A stretch of DNA of 47,016 bases, from assembly GCA_018823025.1 (NCBI GenBank), contig JAHJJI010000123.1, forward strand, positions 1 to 47,016, in the 5' to 3' direction. The position numbers and the translations under genes are program-made. The notes under the pieces are model-generated. The model searched no databases. It saw only the letters and a program-made list of their open reading frames with translations, and had not been told where the DNA came from. Below are positions 35,529-44,537 of this stretch, piece by piece. Positions within the stretch are counted from its first letter, which is position 1. Each line of letters starts with the position of its first letter. This stretch comes from Gammaproteobacteria bacterium. GTDB taxonomy: Bacteria > Pseudomonadota > Gammaproteobacteria > Burkholderiales > Sulfuricellaceae.

Positions 35529-38105
35529 ATGAAACGCATGTTGTTTAATGCAACGCAAGCCGAAGAGTTACGCGTTGCTATTGTGGACGGTCAAAAGCTC
35601 GTTGACCTGGACATTGAATCAGCCGGAAAAGAGCAACGTAAAAGCAACATCTACAAAGGTGTCATTACCCGCATCGAGCCCAGCCTCGAGGCCGCCTTCG
35701 TTGATTACGGAACCGAACGTCATGGCTTCCTGCCTTTCAAGGAAGTTTCCCGTGTTAATTTTCTGCTCCCGGAAGGCACGGACATTTCCCGCGCCCGAAT
35801 CCAGGACGTCCTGAAAGAAGGCCAGGAACTCATCGTTCAGGTGGAGAAGGACGAACGCGGCAACAAAGGCGCTGCGCTCACTACTTTTATCAGCCTCGCT
35901 GGCCGTTATCTGGTTCTGATGCCAAACAACCCTCGCGGCGGTGGCGTATCCCGTCGTATCGAAGGTGAAGAGCGCAACGAGTTGCGCGACATCATGGCGC
36001 AGCTGGATGTCCCCACCGGCATGAGTATCATCGCGCGTACTGCAGGTATCGGACGCACGCAGGAAGAACTGCAGTGGGACCTGAACTATCTGATGCAGCT
36101 ATGGCGTGCAATTGAAAGCGCCTCCCAACAGCAAAGCGGCGCCTTCCTTATCTACCAGGAAGGTAGTCTGGTCATACGCGCCATCCGCGACCTGTTCCAG
36201 CCCGACATCGGCGAAATCCTGATCGACACTGAAGCGATCTATGATCAGGCTGTGCAGTTCATGAGCCACGTCATGCCCGGCAATGTAAACAAGGTCAAAC
36301 TGTACCGGGATGACGTACCCCTGTTCTCGCGTTTCCAGATCGAACACCAGATCGAAACCGCGTTTGCACGGGAAGTCCCCCTGCCCTCAGGTGGCGCCAT
36401 CGTTATCGACCATACCGAAGCGCTGGTGTCAGTAGACGTCAACTCGGCCCGCGCCACCCGTGGCGCTGACATTGAGCAGACCGCGTTCAACACCAACCTT
36501 GAAGCCGCTGAGGAAGTGGCGCGCCAATTGCGCTTGCGCGACTTGGGCGGCTTGGTAGTGATCGATTTCATCGACATGGAAAGCACTCGCAACCAGCGTG
36601 AAGTTGAAAATCGCTTGCGTGACGGCCTGCACTACGACCGTGCACGTGTCCAGATGGGCAAGATATCCCGCTTTGGCCTGCTCGAACTGTCTCGCCAGCG
36701 GCTACAACCTTCTCTAGGTGAAACTAGCCACATCGGTTGCCCACGCTGCAACGGCACCGGGCACATTCGTGGCACTGAGTCTTCCGCTTTGCATATCCTG
36801 AGGATACTGCAGGAAGAAGCCATGAAGGACAGCACGACTTCAGTTCATGCCCAGGTTCCAGTGGACGTGGCGACCTTCCTGCTGAATGAAAAACGTGCAG
36901 AAATTCACGAAATCGAATCACGATTCAAGACCAGCATCATGCTGATCCCGAACATCCACATGGAAACGCCGAATTATTCCATCGTCAGGCTGCGAAGCGA
37001 TGAAGTTAGTAGCGAGGAAACACCAAGCTACCGCATGGTTGAAATGCCGGCTGAAACCGCCGCAGAAAAATCCTTGTCCGCGGAAGACAAACCGCAACGC
37101 CAGATCGCTGCGGTGCGTGGCATCACAACTGGACAGCCAGCACCGATTGCGGCCGCTGAAAAAACCAAGCAAACCTGGTTTGGCAAGGTCAAGATATGGC
37201 TGCAAGGCTTAGGCAGCACTCAGCCGGAAGAAGAGATCAAGCCCAAAGCGCGTCCAGCAAGAACCGACAGGCCGCGCCGTGAACCGCGTGGTGAAGGTCG
37301 TGGTGAAGGTCGCGAAGGAAAGCGTGATGCGGATCGAGGTGAACCCCGCCGCACAGAACGCGGAGAAGGTCGTGGCGGTCAAAAGCCGCGTGCGCCTGCT
37401 CAGCCGCAAGTAAAGAGGGAAAAAGAGGCTGTCGCCCCTCAGGTATCTGCCCCGGTAGCAGATGTTAAAACAGGCGAAACCGAAGCGCAGGAGCCCAGGA
37501 GTCGGCGAGGTCGCCGCGGTGGGCGGCGTGAGCGCGGGGAACGCACGGAGCGTCCTGAAGCGCCACGTAATCTTCCTGAAAGCACCGAAGTTTCAAGCGA
37601 GACAGTACCGGCAGCTATCGCTCTAGAGATGGCGAGCACGAGAGTCGAAAAAGTAGAAGCTGCGCCTGAGATGATCTCCGAAGCTTCGCTGCCCATAGTC
37701 GTTCAGGAGTCTACTGCAGTTTTAGTGGTGCCCGAGCTATCCAGACCAGTTGAAACAGAGCCTGTCGTAACCGTGCCAGCCGATATCGCTCCAGTCGTTG
37801 CCACTCCAGTCGTTGTCACGGCTGAAGTAGTACCTACCGCTGTTCCGGTCGACATCGCGCCAGAAGCACCCCCGACCGAAAGTAAGCCGCGTGCGCCACG
37901 TCGCCGTGCCCCACAAGCTGTGCAGGAGGATCTAATCGCTTCCAGCGGACTGGTCATGGTAGAAACCAGCCCTGATAAAATCAAGGCTGTTGTAGAAGAA
38001 GCCGTAGCCGACAAACCGGAACGAGTGCGGCCACGCCGTGCGCCACGCCCTAAAATCGTTGAAGAAAGCGCTCCGCTGGTTCAGGTCGAAACACAGTCCA
38101 AGTAA
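35529..38105 (+). CDS. rne: Ribonuclease E
   Basis: The main endonuclease of mRNA decay and rRNA/tRNA processing. The 858-residue protein has an N-terminal S1 domain (about 35-125), the catalytic D303 in VSVDVNSARATRG and the second aspartate in VVIDFIDM, and the zinc-link cysteines C404 and C407 in CPRCNGTGH, at the same numbers as in E. coli. After about residue 530 it is disordered: arginine-rich (RRERGERTERPEAPR) and then alanine/valine/proline-rich. It ends with two short LVxVET motifs. GGGAG lies ten bases before the ATG. Confidence 0.97.
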   Translation: MKRMLFNATQAEELRVAIVDGQKLVDLDIESAGKEQRKSNIYKGVITRIEPSLEAAFVDYGTERHGFLPFKEVSRVNFLLPEGTDISRARIQDVLKEGQELIVQVEKDERGNKGAALTTFISLAGRYLVLMPNNPRGGGVSRRIEGEERNELRDIMAQLDVPTGMSIIARTAGIGRTQEELQWDLNYLMQLWRAIESASQQQSGAFLIYQEGSLVIRAIRDLFQPDIGEILIDTEAIYDQAVQFMSHVMPGNVNKVKLYRDDVPLFSRFQIEHQIETAFAREVPLPSGGAIVIDHTEALVSVDVNSARATRGADIEQTAFNTNLEAAEEVARQLRLRDLGGLVVIDFIDMESTRNQREVENRLRDGLHYDRARVQMGKISRFGLLELSRQRLQPSLGETSHIGCPRCNGTGHIRGTESSALHILRILQEEAMKDSTTSVHAQVPVDVATFLLNEKRAEIHEIESRFKTSIMLIPNIHMETPNYSIVRLRSDEVSSEETPSYRMVEMPAETAAEKSLSAEDKPQRQIAAVRGITTGQPAPIAAAEKTKQTWFGKVKIWLQGLGSTQPEEEIKPKARPARTDRPRREPRGEGRGEGREGKRDADRGEPRRTERGEGRGGQKPRAPAQPQVKREKEAVAPQVSAPVADVKTGETEAQEPRSRRGRRGGRRERGERTERPEAPRNLPESTEVSSETVPAAIALEMASTRVEKVEAAPEMISEASLPIVVQESTAVLVVPELSRPVETEPVVTVPADIAPVVATPVVVTAEVVPTAVPVDIAPEAPPTESKPRAPRRRAPQAVQEDLIASSGLVMVETSPDKIKAVVEEAVADKPERVRPRRAPRPKIVEESAPLVQVETQSK

Positions 38106-38119
38106 ACTCCTCTCGCACC

Positions 38120-38153
38120 CACCGGGAGACTACCTTCACGTAGCTTCCCGGTG
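38120..38153. terminator. Hairpin between convergent rne and the phosphatase gene
   Basis: Arms 38120-38133 and 38140-38153 pair over 12 of 14 positions (8 bp, a 2x2 internal loop, 4 bp) with a six-base loop. No T run follows. Its place between convergent stop codons suggests a shared terminator. Confidence 0.55.
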
Positions 38154-38169
38154 GATCGTGCAATCTCGC

Positions 38170-38658
38170 TCACTCCTTAGCGATACTTCTTGCCAAGATT
38201 TCCTCAAGCAAGCCCAACCCCGCATCCTCAACCATATTCAGAACGTTCTCAAATCCCTGAATCCCTCCATAGTAAGGGTCGGGTACATCGCGCTGGCTGA
38301 ATCCCCTGCTGAATTCCATAAATAACTTGAGTTTGTGCCGCTCCGGCGGCGGGCAGATCTTGATCAGATTGGCCAGATTATCCTCATCCATCGCCAGAAT
38401 ATAATCAAATTCGTAAAAATCTCTGGCGTCAACCTGCCGCCCGCGCAAGCCGCTCAAATCATAACCCCGTCTCAGCGCAGCCTGCTGGGCTCTTCTGTCG
38501 GGCGACGAACCGACATGATAAGCATGAGTGCCTGCCGAGTCGATGATGATAGTGTCGGGTTGAACCGCTTTTGATACCTGATGACGAAATACCCCTTCCG
38601 CGGTTGGAGATCGGCAGATATTGCCCATGCAGACAAATAGTATTTTAATTTTTTCCAA
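38170..38658 (-). CDS. Low-molecular-weight protein-tyrosine phosphatase
   Basis: A 162-residue phosphatase with the P-loop CMGNICRS (C10, R16) and the general acid D127 in VPDPYYGG. These enzymes act on phosphotyrosine proteins, often in polysaccharide export, but there are no capsule genes near. The start is TTG 38658 just before the KIKILFVC strand; no ATG is available before the active site. Confidence 0.92.
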   Translation of the reverse strand: MEKIKILFVCMGNICRSPTAEGVFRHQVSKAVQPDTIIIDSAGTHAYHVGSSPDRRAQQAALRRGYDLSGLRGRQVDARDFYEFDYILAMDEDNLANLIKICPPPERHKLKLFMEFSRGFSQRDVPDPYYGGIQGFENVLNMVEDAGLGLLEEILARSIAKE

Positions 38659-38783
38659 TTCCAGCTACTCCATAGAAACATCAAATCGAATCATCACAGA
38701 AAAATTTAACAAAAACACTCAATGTATTAGAATTATATGGAATTTATGTTGAATGGTACTAATAATGGAATCACAAATAATAG

Positions 38784-38813
38784 TTGACCAAATAACTAAA
38801 CTATTATTACAAT
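38784..38813 (+). promoter_or_regulatory. Likely promoter of the cytosolic ankyrin gene, inside an inverted repeat
   Basis: TTGACC, 18 bases, TACAAT. A 10-bp inverted repeat, AATAATAGTT (38776-38785) and AACTATTATT (38799-38808), brackets the spacer and touches both boxes, as an operator would. RNA would start about 30 bases before the ATG. Confidence 0.5.
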
Positions 38814-38849
38814 ACATGCACTTTTCTGAAATCGCTAGTGGAGAATACT

Positions 38850-39419
38850 ATGTCCGCCAACCTGTTCAATGCCGCCGCTACAGGCGACACTAATCAAATC
38901 CGTGCCCTGCTGCAAGATGGCGCGGACTGCAACAGCCGCAACACCGACGGTGCCACATTGTTGATGCTGGCCGCCGGAGCGGGCCACCTCGAAGCAGTGA
39001 AAGCACTGATCGAACTTGGTGCGGACGTCAACGCGACTGACCCGCTAGGCTGGACCGCACTGATGAAAGCACTGTACAACCATGAGCTTAATCGCGGCTT
39101 TCCTGAAATCGTTAGCACTTTGATTGACGCCGGAGCCGATATCGAGACCCAAATTGGCTACGGTACTCGTCCGTTGATGCTTGCCGCTGGCTACGGTGAA
39201 GCGGGCGTTATTGAGGCTCTGTTAAAGGCCGGAGTGGATGTCCGTGCCAAAAACGAAGGGGGCCGCACGGCGCTGATGATGGCGAAGGACAAGGACTATG
39301 TTGAAGTCATTAACCAGTTGCATGAGGCCGAACTGGAACTCAGCGATGATCTGTCCTGTGGTTCACGCACGCCGCCAGGCGTCAACGTAGTCACTTTTAT
39401 GAAAAATTCGGAGCATTGA
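38850..39419 (+). CDS. Cytosolic ankyrin-repeat protein
   Basis: A 189-residue protein made almost wholly of ankyrin repeats (four to five; for example DGATLLMLAAGAGHLEAVKA and GGRTALMMAKDKDYVEVI). Unlike the ankyrin protein at 14842-15480 it has no signal peptide, so it should act in the cytosol. The start is ATG 38850 with GGAG six bases upstream; a GTG at 38838 overlaps that site. The partner is unknown. An AT-rich 190-base region precedes it. Confidence 0.87.
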   Translation: MSANLFNAAATGDTNQIRALLQDGADCNSRNTDGATLLMLAAGAGHLEAVKALIELGADVNATDPLGWTALMKALYNHELNRGFPEIVSTLIDAGADIETQIGYGTRPLMLAAGYGEAGVIEALLKAGVDVRAKNEGGRTALMMAKDKDYVEVINQLHEAELELSDDLSCGSRTPPGVNVVTFMKNSEH

Positions 39420-39427
39420 TCTTTCAC

Positions 39428-39446
39428 CCACAGCCAATAGCTGTGG
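39428..39446. terminator. Small hairpin between convergent ankyrin and uvrB genes
   Basis: CCACAGC (39428-39434) and GCTGTGG (39440-39446) pair around CAATA. The 33-base gap has nothing else. No strong T run, so moderate confidence. Confidence 0.5.
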
Positions 39447-39452
39447 TAATGC

Positions 39453-41468
39453 TTACGTTTTAAACATCAGCGCCTTGATCTGATTCAATTTGTCGCGCAG
39501 CTGCGTGGCACGTTCGAACTCAAGATTCCGGGCGCAAGCCAGCATTTCTTTTTCCAACTGCTTGATTTCCTTGGTCAGCTTCTTCTCGTCCAGGTGCTTG
39601 TAGGCAGCAAGCTCCTGAGCGACTTTCAGTTCCTTCTGGGCGGTGTCGATATCGAACACGCCATCGATGATGTCCTTGATACGCTTGGTGACCCCTCTCG
39701 GCGTGATGCCGTGAGCGGTGTTATGGGCAACCTGCTTAGCCCGGCGACGCTCTGTTTCGTCCATTGCACGGCGCATGGAATTAGTGATTTTGTCGCCATA
39801 GAGAATCGCGGTGCCATTAATGTGGCGTGCCGCCCGTCCTATGGTCTGGATTAGTGCGCGCTCGGAGCGCAAGAAGCCCTCCTTGTCTGCATCCAATATT
39901 GCAACCAACGATACCTCTGGTATATCAAGACCTTCTCGCAACAAGTTAATGCCGATTAGCACATCAAACACACCTAACCGCAGGTCGCGGATGATCTCGA
40001 CCCGCTCTACCGTGTCGATGTCCGAGTGCACGTAGCGAACCTTGATTCCATGGTCAGACAGATAGTCGGTCAAATCCTCGGCCATGCGCTTGGTCAATGT
40101 AGTGACTAGCACGCGCTCGCCTAGTGCAATTCGGGCATTGAGTTCGGAGAGCAGATCATCCACCTGGTTGGTTGCCGGGCGGACTTCGATCTTCGGATCG
40201 ACTAATCCGGTTGGCCTCACCACTTGTTCCACCACCTGGCCCGCATGCTGAGCCTCGTAATCAGCAGGCGTAGCAGAAACGAAAATGGACTGCCGCATCA
40301 CCTTTTCGAACTCATCGAAGCGCAAGGGTCGGTTATCGAGTGCAGAGGGCAGACGAAAACCATATCCCACCAGATTTTCCTTGCGCGCCCGATCACCCTT
40401 GTACATGCCGCCGATCTGCGGGATGGTGACATGGCTTTCGTCGAGGAACATCAGTGCATTAGGCGGCAGATAGTCGATCAATGTGGGCGGCGGATCGCCC
40501 GGATTCCTCCCAGACAGATGGCGCGAGTAGTTTTCGATGCCCTTGCAGAACCCCAGTTCGTTGAGCATTTCCAGGTCGAAGCGGGTGCGCTGCTCGATCC
40601 GCTGAGCTTCCACTAATTTATGTTCTTTCTGGAAAAACTCGATGCGCTCACGCAATTCCAGTTTGATCGCCTCAATTGCCCGCAATGTGGTACTGCGTGG
40701 CGTGACGTAATGGCTCGACGGGTAAACCGTATAGCGCGGAACCTTGCGTTGTATATGGCCGGTCAGCGGGTCAAACAGGGAAATACTCTCGACTTCGTCA
40801 TCGAACAGACTGACCCGCACCGCTGTTTCCGCGCTTTCCGCCGGATAGATGTCGAGCACATCACCGCGCACACGAAAGGTGCCGCGTCGAAAATCGATCT
40901 CGTTGCGATCGTACTGCATCTCGGTGAGGCGCTTGATGGCATCGCGCTGAGACATCGTCTCACCCTGGCGCAGGTGCAGAATCATGCCGTGGTAGTCCAC
41001 CGGATCGCCGATACCGTAAATACAGGAAACCGAGGCGACGATCACGCAATCCTCACGCTCCAGCAAAGATTTAGTGGCGGATAACCGCATCTGTTCGATG
41101 TGCTCGTTGATGCTGGAGTCTTTTTCGATGAACATATCACGCGACGGAACATAGGCTTCCGGCTGGTAATAATCGTAATAGGAAACAAAATACTCCACCG
41201 CATTTTCCGGAAAGAACTCGCGCATCTCGGAATACAATTGCGCCGCCAGTGTCTTGTTGTGCGCCATGACAATGGCTGGTCGGCCAAGTTGGGCGATGAC
41301 ATTGGCCATGGTGAAGGTCTTGCCGGAGCCGGTCACGCCGAGCAAAGTTTGAAACGCCAGCCCGTCATTCAGGCCTTCGACCAACCGTGCGATGGCATTG
41401 GGCTGATCCCCAGCGGGTTCAAACGGCTGGTGAAGTTTGTAAGGACTATTGGGAAATGTGACGATCAC
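39453..41468 (-). CDS. uvrB: UvrABC system protein B
   Basis: The damage-verifying helicase-like subunit of nucleotide excision repair. The 671-residue protein has Walker [10 protein letters not shown] (K50), the beta-hairpin region [12 protein letters not shown] that enters the DNA, DESH box, helicase motifs with QTIGRAARH, and the C-terminal UVR domain (about 630-665) that binds UvrC. GTG 41468 begins at the family start [11 protein letters not shown] see no clear LexA box upstream. Confidence 0.97.
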   Translation of the reverse strand: MIVTFPNSPYKLHQPFEPAGDQPNAIARLVEGLNDGLAFQTLLGVTGSGKTFTMANVIAQLGRPAIVMAHNKTLAAQLYSEMREFFPENAVEYFVSYYDYYQPEAYVPSRDMFIEKDSSINEHIEQMRLSATKSLLEREDCVIVASVSCIYGIGDPVDYHGMILHLRQGETMSQRDAIKRLTEMQYDRNEIDFRRGTFRVRGDVLDIYPAESAETAVRVSLFDDEVESISLFDPLTGHIQRKVPRYTVYPSSHYVTPRSTTLRAIEAIKLELRERIEFFQKEHKLVEAQRIEQRTRFDLEMLNELGFCKGIENYSRHLSGRNPGDPPPTLIDYLPPNALMFLDESHVTIPQIGGMYKGDRARKENLVGYGFRLPSALDNRPLRFDEFEKVMRQSIFVSATPADYEAQHAGQVVEQVVRPTGLVDPKIEVRPATNQVDDLLSELNARIALGERVLVTTLTKRMAEDLTDYLSDHGIKVRYVHSDIDTVERVEIIRDLRLGVFDVLIGINLLREGLDIPEVSLVAILDADKEGFLRSERALIQTIGRAARHINGTAILYGDKITNSMRRAMDETERRRAKQVAHNTAHGITPRGVTKRIKDIIDGVFDIDTAQKELKVAQELAAYKHLDEKKLTKEIKQLEKEMLACARNLEFERATQLRDKLNQIKALMFKT

Positions 41469-41549
41469 GGGTAAAATTGTGCGGTTTGATAACTTTAAAT
41501 TGTATCATGCAGGCACTGGCCCGCATTGCTCTCACTTAAGGATAGAATC

Positions 41550-42743
41550 TTGGAACTGTCTCAGCGCGTTCAGGCCATCAAGGAATCCCCTACCCTCGCC
41601 GTAAGCGCACGCGCTGCCCGGCTGAAGGCTGAAGGCAAGGACATCATCGGCCTCGGCGTCGGCGAACCAGATTTCGACACCCCGCAACACATCAAGGATG
41701 CCGCCAAAAAGGCCATTGACGACGGATTCACCAAATACACCCCGGTCAGCGGCATACCTAGCCTGAAAAATGCCATCGTCGCCAAACTCAAGCGTGACAA
41801 CGACCTGGATTACACCGAAAAACAAGTTATCGTCGGCGTCGGCGGCAAACAGTGCATCTTCAATCTGGCTTTAGCCGTCCTGAATCCGGGCGACGAAGTA
41901 GTCATCCCTGCTCCCTACTGGGTATCCTATGCAGATATCGCCATGGTGGCCGAAGCCAAGCCGGTGATCGTCGAATGCGGCATCGAACAGGGCTTCAAGA
42001 TCACCCCGGCACAGCTGGATGCGGCCATCACGCCCAAGACAAAAATGTTCATGATCAACAGCCCGTCCAACCCGACCGGGGCGGTCTACACGCTGGACGA
42101 ACTGAAGGCTCTGGGTGAAGTGCTGAAGCGTTACCCCCACGTACTGGTGGCCACTGACGACATGTACGAGCATGTCAACCTGTCCGGTGCGAAGTTCTTC
42201 AACATCCTCAACGCCACCCCTGAGTTGAAAGACCGATGTGTCGTGCTGAATGGCGTGTCGAAGGCCTATTCCATGACAGGCTGGCGTATTGGCTACGCTG
42301 CCGGCCCGGAAAATATCATCAAGGCGATGGAAATTCTCCAGTCCCAGTCCACCTCCAACCCCACCTCGATCTCGCAGGTAGCCGCCCAAGCCGCTCTGGA
42401 TGGAGACCAGTCGTGCATCGATCCGATGGTGAAAGCCTTCCGCGAGCGCCATGCATTCGTGGTGCGCCGCTTCAACGAAATGAAGGGAGTGAAGTGCATC
42501 CATGCCGGCGGTGCCTTCTACGCCTTCCCAGACGCGCGAGAGGCCATTGCTGAACTGCATCGCCACGGCACTATCGCAGAAGCGACCGACATGGCTCTTT
42601 CGGAATACCTGCTGGAAAAAGCGGGAGTGGCCATCGTCCCGGGTTCGGCCTTCGGCGCGGAGGGCTACTTCCGCATCTCCTTCGCCACCTCGATGAAAAA
42701 TCTGGAGATGGCCCTGGAACGTATCCAGAAGGCGCTTGAATAG
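41550..42743 (+). CDS. Class I PLP aminotransferase (aspartate aminotransferase type)
   Basis: A 397-residue enzyme moving amino groups between aspartate (or a related acid) and 2-oxoglutarate. The PLP lysine is K238 in GVSKAYSMTGWRIGY; NSPSNPTGAVY holds the asparagine and the C-terminal FRISFATS the substrate arginine. It belongs to the I-gamma subgroup, some members of which also use prephenate. The start is TTG 41550 with AAGGA seven bases upstream; a TTG at 41526 is less likely. It is divergent from uvrB and ends in a strong terminator. Confidence 0.92.
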   Translation: MELSQRVQAIKESPTLAVSARAARLKAEGKDIIGLGVGEPDFDTPQHIKDAAKKAIDDGFTKYTPVSGIPSLKNAIVAKLKRDNDLDYTEKQVIVGVGGKQCIFNLALAVLNPGDEVVIPAPYWVSYADIAMVAEAKPVIVECGIEQGFKITPAQLDAAITPKTKMFMINSPSNPTGAVYTLDELKALGEVLKRYPHVLVATDDMYEHVNLSGAKFFNILNATPELKDRCVVLNGVSKAYSMTGWRIGYAAGPENIIKAMEILQSQSTSNPTSISQVAAQAALDGDQSCIDPMVKAFRERHAFVVRRFNEMKGVKCIHAGGAFYAFPDAREAIAELHRHGTIAEATDMALSEYLLEKAGVAIVPGSAFGAEGYFRISFATSMKNLEMALERIQKALE

Positions 42744-42765
42744 TAAACCCGCTACTGAGTTATTG

Positions 42766-42797
42766 AAGGGCGCCAGGAACGGCGCCCTTTATTTTTT
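42766..42797 (+). terminator. Rho-independent terminator of the aminotransferase gene
   Basis: AAGGGCGCC (42766-42774) and GGCGCCCTT (42781-42789) form a perfect 9-bp stem with loop AGGAAC, followed by TATTTTTTC. The convergent AsmA-like gene ends exactly at its right edge. Confidence 0.92.
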
Positions 42798-44114
42798 CTT
42801 GCCCCCGAACCAACTTTCCAGTTTGTCAGCAGCCTGCACCCCCAGAGACGTCCCCACTCCGGGGCCGAGGATCGCCGTCCCCACCACAGCCCCGGTGACC
42901 GCTGCTCCGGTAGGGAACATGACCGGGTCCTGCAGCGTGCCGGAAACCCTGAGCGGGACACTTACCAGTGAAACACCTTGCTTCACCTCGACATAAACCT
43001 TGCCACCCAGTTGTTTTGAAGACGAAATATCCACATCCCCGTTGGCATTGAGTACTCCGGAAGAAATGTTCAGCTTGCTCAAACGGATGTCTTTCCCTGC
43101 AATGTTAAATATCCCGCTGAATTCCTCGAACGCTGTCTGCCCACCGCGCACTTCCTTGGTCTTGATCGGTTGCGCCGCTCTTGCCAGATCGAAACCGTGC
43201 AACACCCCATTGTGGATAGAAAAATCGCCATCAACATTCGGACTATCCGCAAGCTGAGACGCCGTTCTGCCATTCATCGCGAACCTGGCTTTGGCGTTGA
43301 GCCGGCCACTCACACGGGCTTTGAAATTGAACAGCGGCAACAGGGATTCCAGCGCCACGCGCTGGCTCTTAAGGTCGCCTCTAAGCCGCCACCCTGATTT
43401 CCAGTTGAGCTCAGCCGCCCCCTTGATTGTCCCTCCATAGAGCTTGCCATCGATATCCTTGAGCCGTAACGCTTCACTATTGACGACTCCGGCAATGTTC
43501 AACACGTCGAACTGAAACGCCGGCCCCACGGGAAAGCGCCATTGCCGAGCAGAGAGCTTTAAATCGAAGTCACTGTCCGATATGGGCGTAGCATCCAGCT
43601 TGAGCTTGCCGTCATCGCTCGCAAGCAGCACATTCTTCAAGCCACCGTCCGAATTCATGTTTGCTACCACGCTGAACAGGGGCAGCACCATGCTTGGAGA
43701 ATCCAGCGTGACGTGATTCAAACCGATTTTTTCGATTCTTACTGTTTGGGGGCCTCCATCCGATTTGAACCAGGCTGGCATCCTTCCCAGCATGTCCGTA
43801 CGGATGGAAACCGTGTCCAGGTCAATATTGCGCAAAATCTTCACTGTGCTAAACAACGAACTCAAATTCGGACTGACCTTGACCGAAGCTATCCTGACTT
43901 CCTGCTGGGCGCCGATGGTAATTCTTTCTAGCGCCACATGAGGTATGGGAACCAGCGAAAAACGCAACGAGCCAATCTTGACAGGTTCATTCAGCTTTTC
44001 CCCCGCCTGCTTCTCGATTTCAGGAATATATGTGTTCAACGGGATGAGAAAAGGCAGACCGATTACAACCAGAAAAACCACTAGAATAATAAACAGGCGC
44101 TTAGTCCACTTCAC
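42789..44114 (-). CDS. AsmA-like envelope protein
   Basis: A large envelope protein with one N-terminal membrane span (RLFIILVVFLVVIGLPFLIP) and the rest periplasmic. The repeating beta segments, the LNTYIPEIEKQAGEKLNEPV start and the C-terminal AsmA_2-type region (VDGDFSIHNGVLHGFDL, GTLQDPVMFPTGAAVTGAVVG split) fit AsmA-family proteins, thought to move phospholipid to the outer membrane. I chose GTG 44114 (441 residues) with GGTGGA just upstream; GTG 44123 and GTG 44180 are also in frame. Confidence 0.82.
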   Translation of the reverse strand: MKWTKRLFIILVVFLVVIGLPFLIPLNTYIPEIEKQAGEKLNEPVKIGSLRFSLVPIPHVALERITIGAQQEVRIASVKVSPNLSSLFSTVKILRNIDLDTVSIRTDMLGRMPAWFKSDGGPQTVRIEKIGLNHVTLDSPSMVLPLFSVVANMNSDGGLKNVLLASDDGKLKLDATPISDSDFDLKLSARQWRFPVGPAFQFDVLNIAGVVNSEALRLKDIDGKLYGGTIKGAAELNWKSGWRLRGDLKSQRVALESLLPLFNFKARVSGRLNAKARFAMNGRTASQLADSPNVDGDFSIHNGVLHGFDLARAAQPIKTKEVRGGQTAFEEFSGIFNIAGKDIRLSKLNISSGVLNANGDVDISSSKQLGGKVYVEVKQGVSLVSVPLRVSGTLQDPVMFPTGAAVTGAVVGTAILGPGVGTSLGVQAADKLESWFGGKKK

Positions 44115-44164
44115 AGTATCCACCTTAAAAATTACGCCATTTACGACAACATCACAGATAGGAA

Positions 44165-44193
44165 TTGACCTTTTTACCACAGCAAAGTAAAAT
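44165..44193 (+). promoter_or_regulatory. Promoter of tRNA-Asn
   Basis: TTGACC, 17 bases, TAAAAT (five of six in each box), followed by a GC-rich CCGCAGC. It ends 15 bases before the tRNA. Confidence 0.8.
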
Positions 44194-44208
44194 CCGCAGC
44201 TTGTTAAT

Positions 44209-44284
44209 TCCCTGATAGCTCAGTTGGTAGAGCGACGGACTGTTAATCCGCAGGTCCCTGGTTCGAGTCCAGGTCGGGGAGCCA
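44209..44284 (+). tRNA. tRNA-Asn (anticodon GTT)
   Basis: A 76-base cloverleaf. The acceptor stem TCCCTGA pairs with TCGGGGA (44274-44280), the discriminator is G, and CCA (44282-44284) is encoded. The anticodon GTT is at 44242-44244 in loop CTGTTAA. The T arm is CCTGGTTCGAGTCCAGG. The outermost anticodon-stem pair looks like A-C. Confidence 0.97.
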
Positions 44285-44291
44285 GATACAG

Positions 44292-44319
44292 AAAGGCCCA
44301 CAGCGATGTGGGCCTTTTT
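44292..44319 (+). terminator. Rho-independent terminator of tRNA-Asn
   Basis: AAAGGCCCACA (44292-44302) and TGTGGGCCTTT (44307-44317) form a perfect 11-bp stem with loop GCGA, followed by more T. Confidence 0.92.
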
Positions 44320-44537
44320 CATTTCTAGCGTTAGTAGGCCTATAGTAGGCGACCGCGTTTATTAAAGTCGGTTGCGGATAAGTGATCTAATATCGTGGAC
44401 GGTACATTTTGGGCCCACAAGGGACTGCCACCGCCTTCACGCAAATGTCCGTTCAGTAGCAGCAAACAGTCATCTAATTTACGCCGTAGCGGCTAGGTGT
44501 AAATGCTACGAATTTAGACCTGCCCCCTAGGTTTGGC
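44320..44537. other. Non-coding stretch after tRNA-Asn
   Basis: No gene is supported. A CGTAGC/GCTACG dyad with a 14-base loop lies near 44484-44510. No repeat of the tRNA 3' end is seen here, so an attachment site cannot be shown. Confidence 0.4.

Noticed and set aside
41469-41549. LexA-type box between uvrB and the aminotransferase gene
   Set aside because: No CTG-N10-CAG arrangement was found that fits a LexA site.
44484-44537. attC-like or attachment site after tRNA-Asn
   Set aside because: Only a short CGTAGC/GCTACG dyad is seen; there is no copy of the tRNA 3' end and no integrase in the window.
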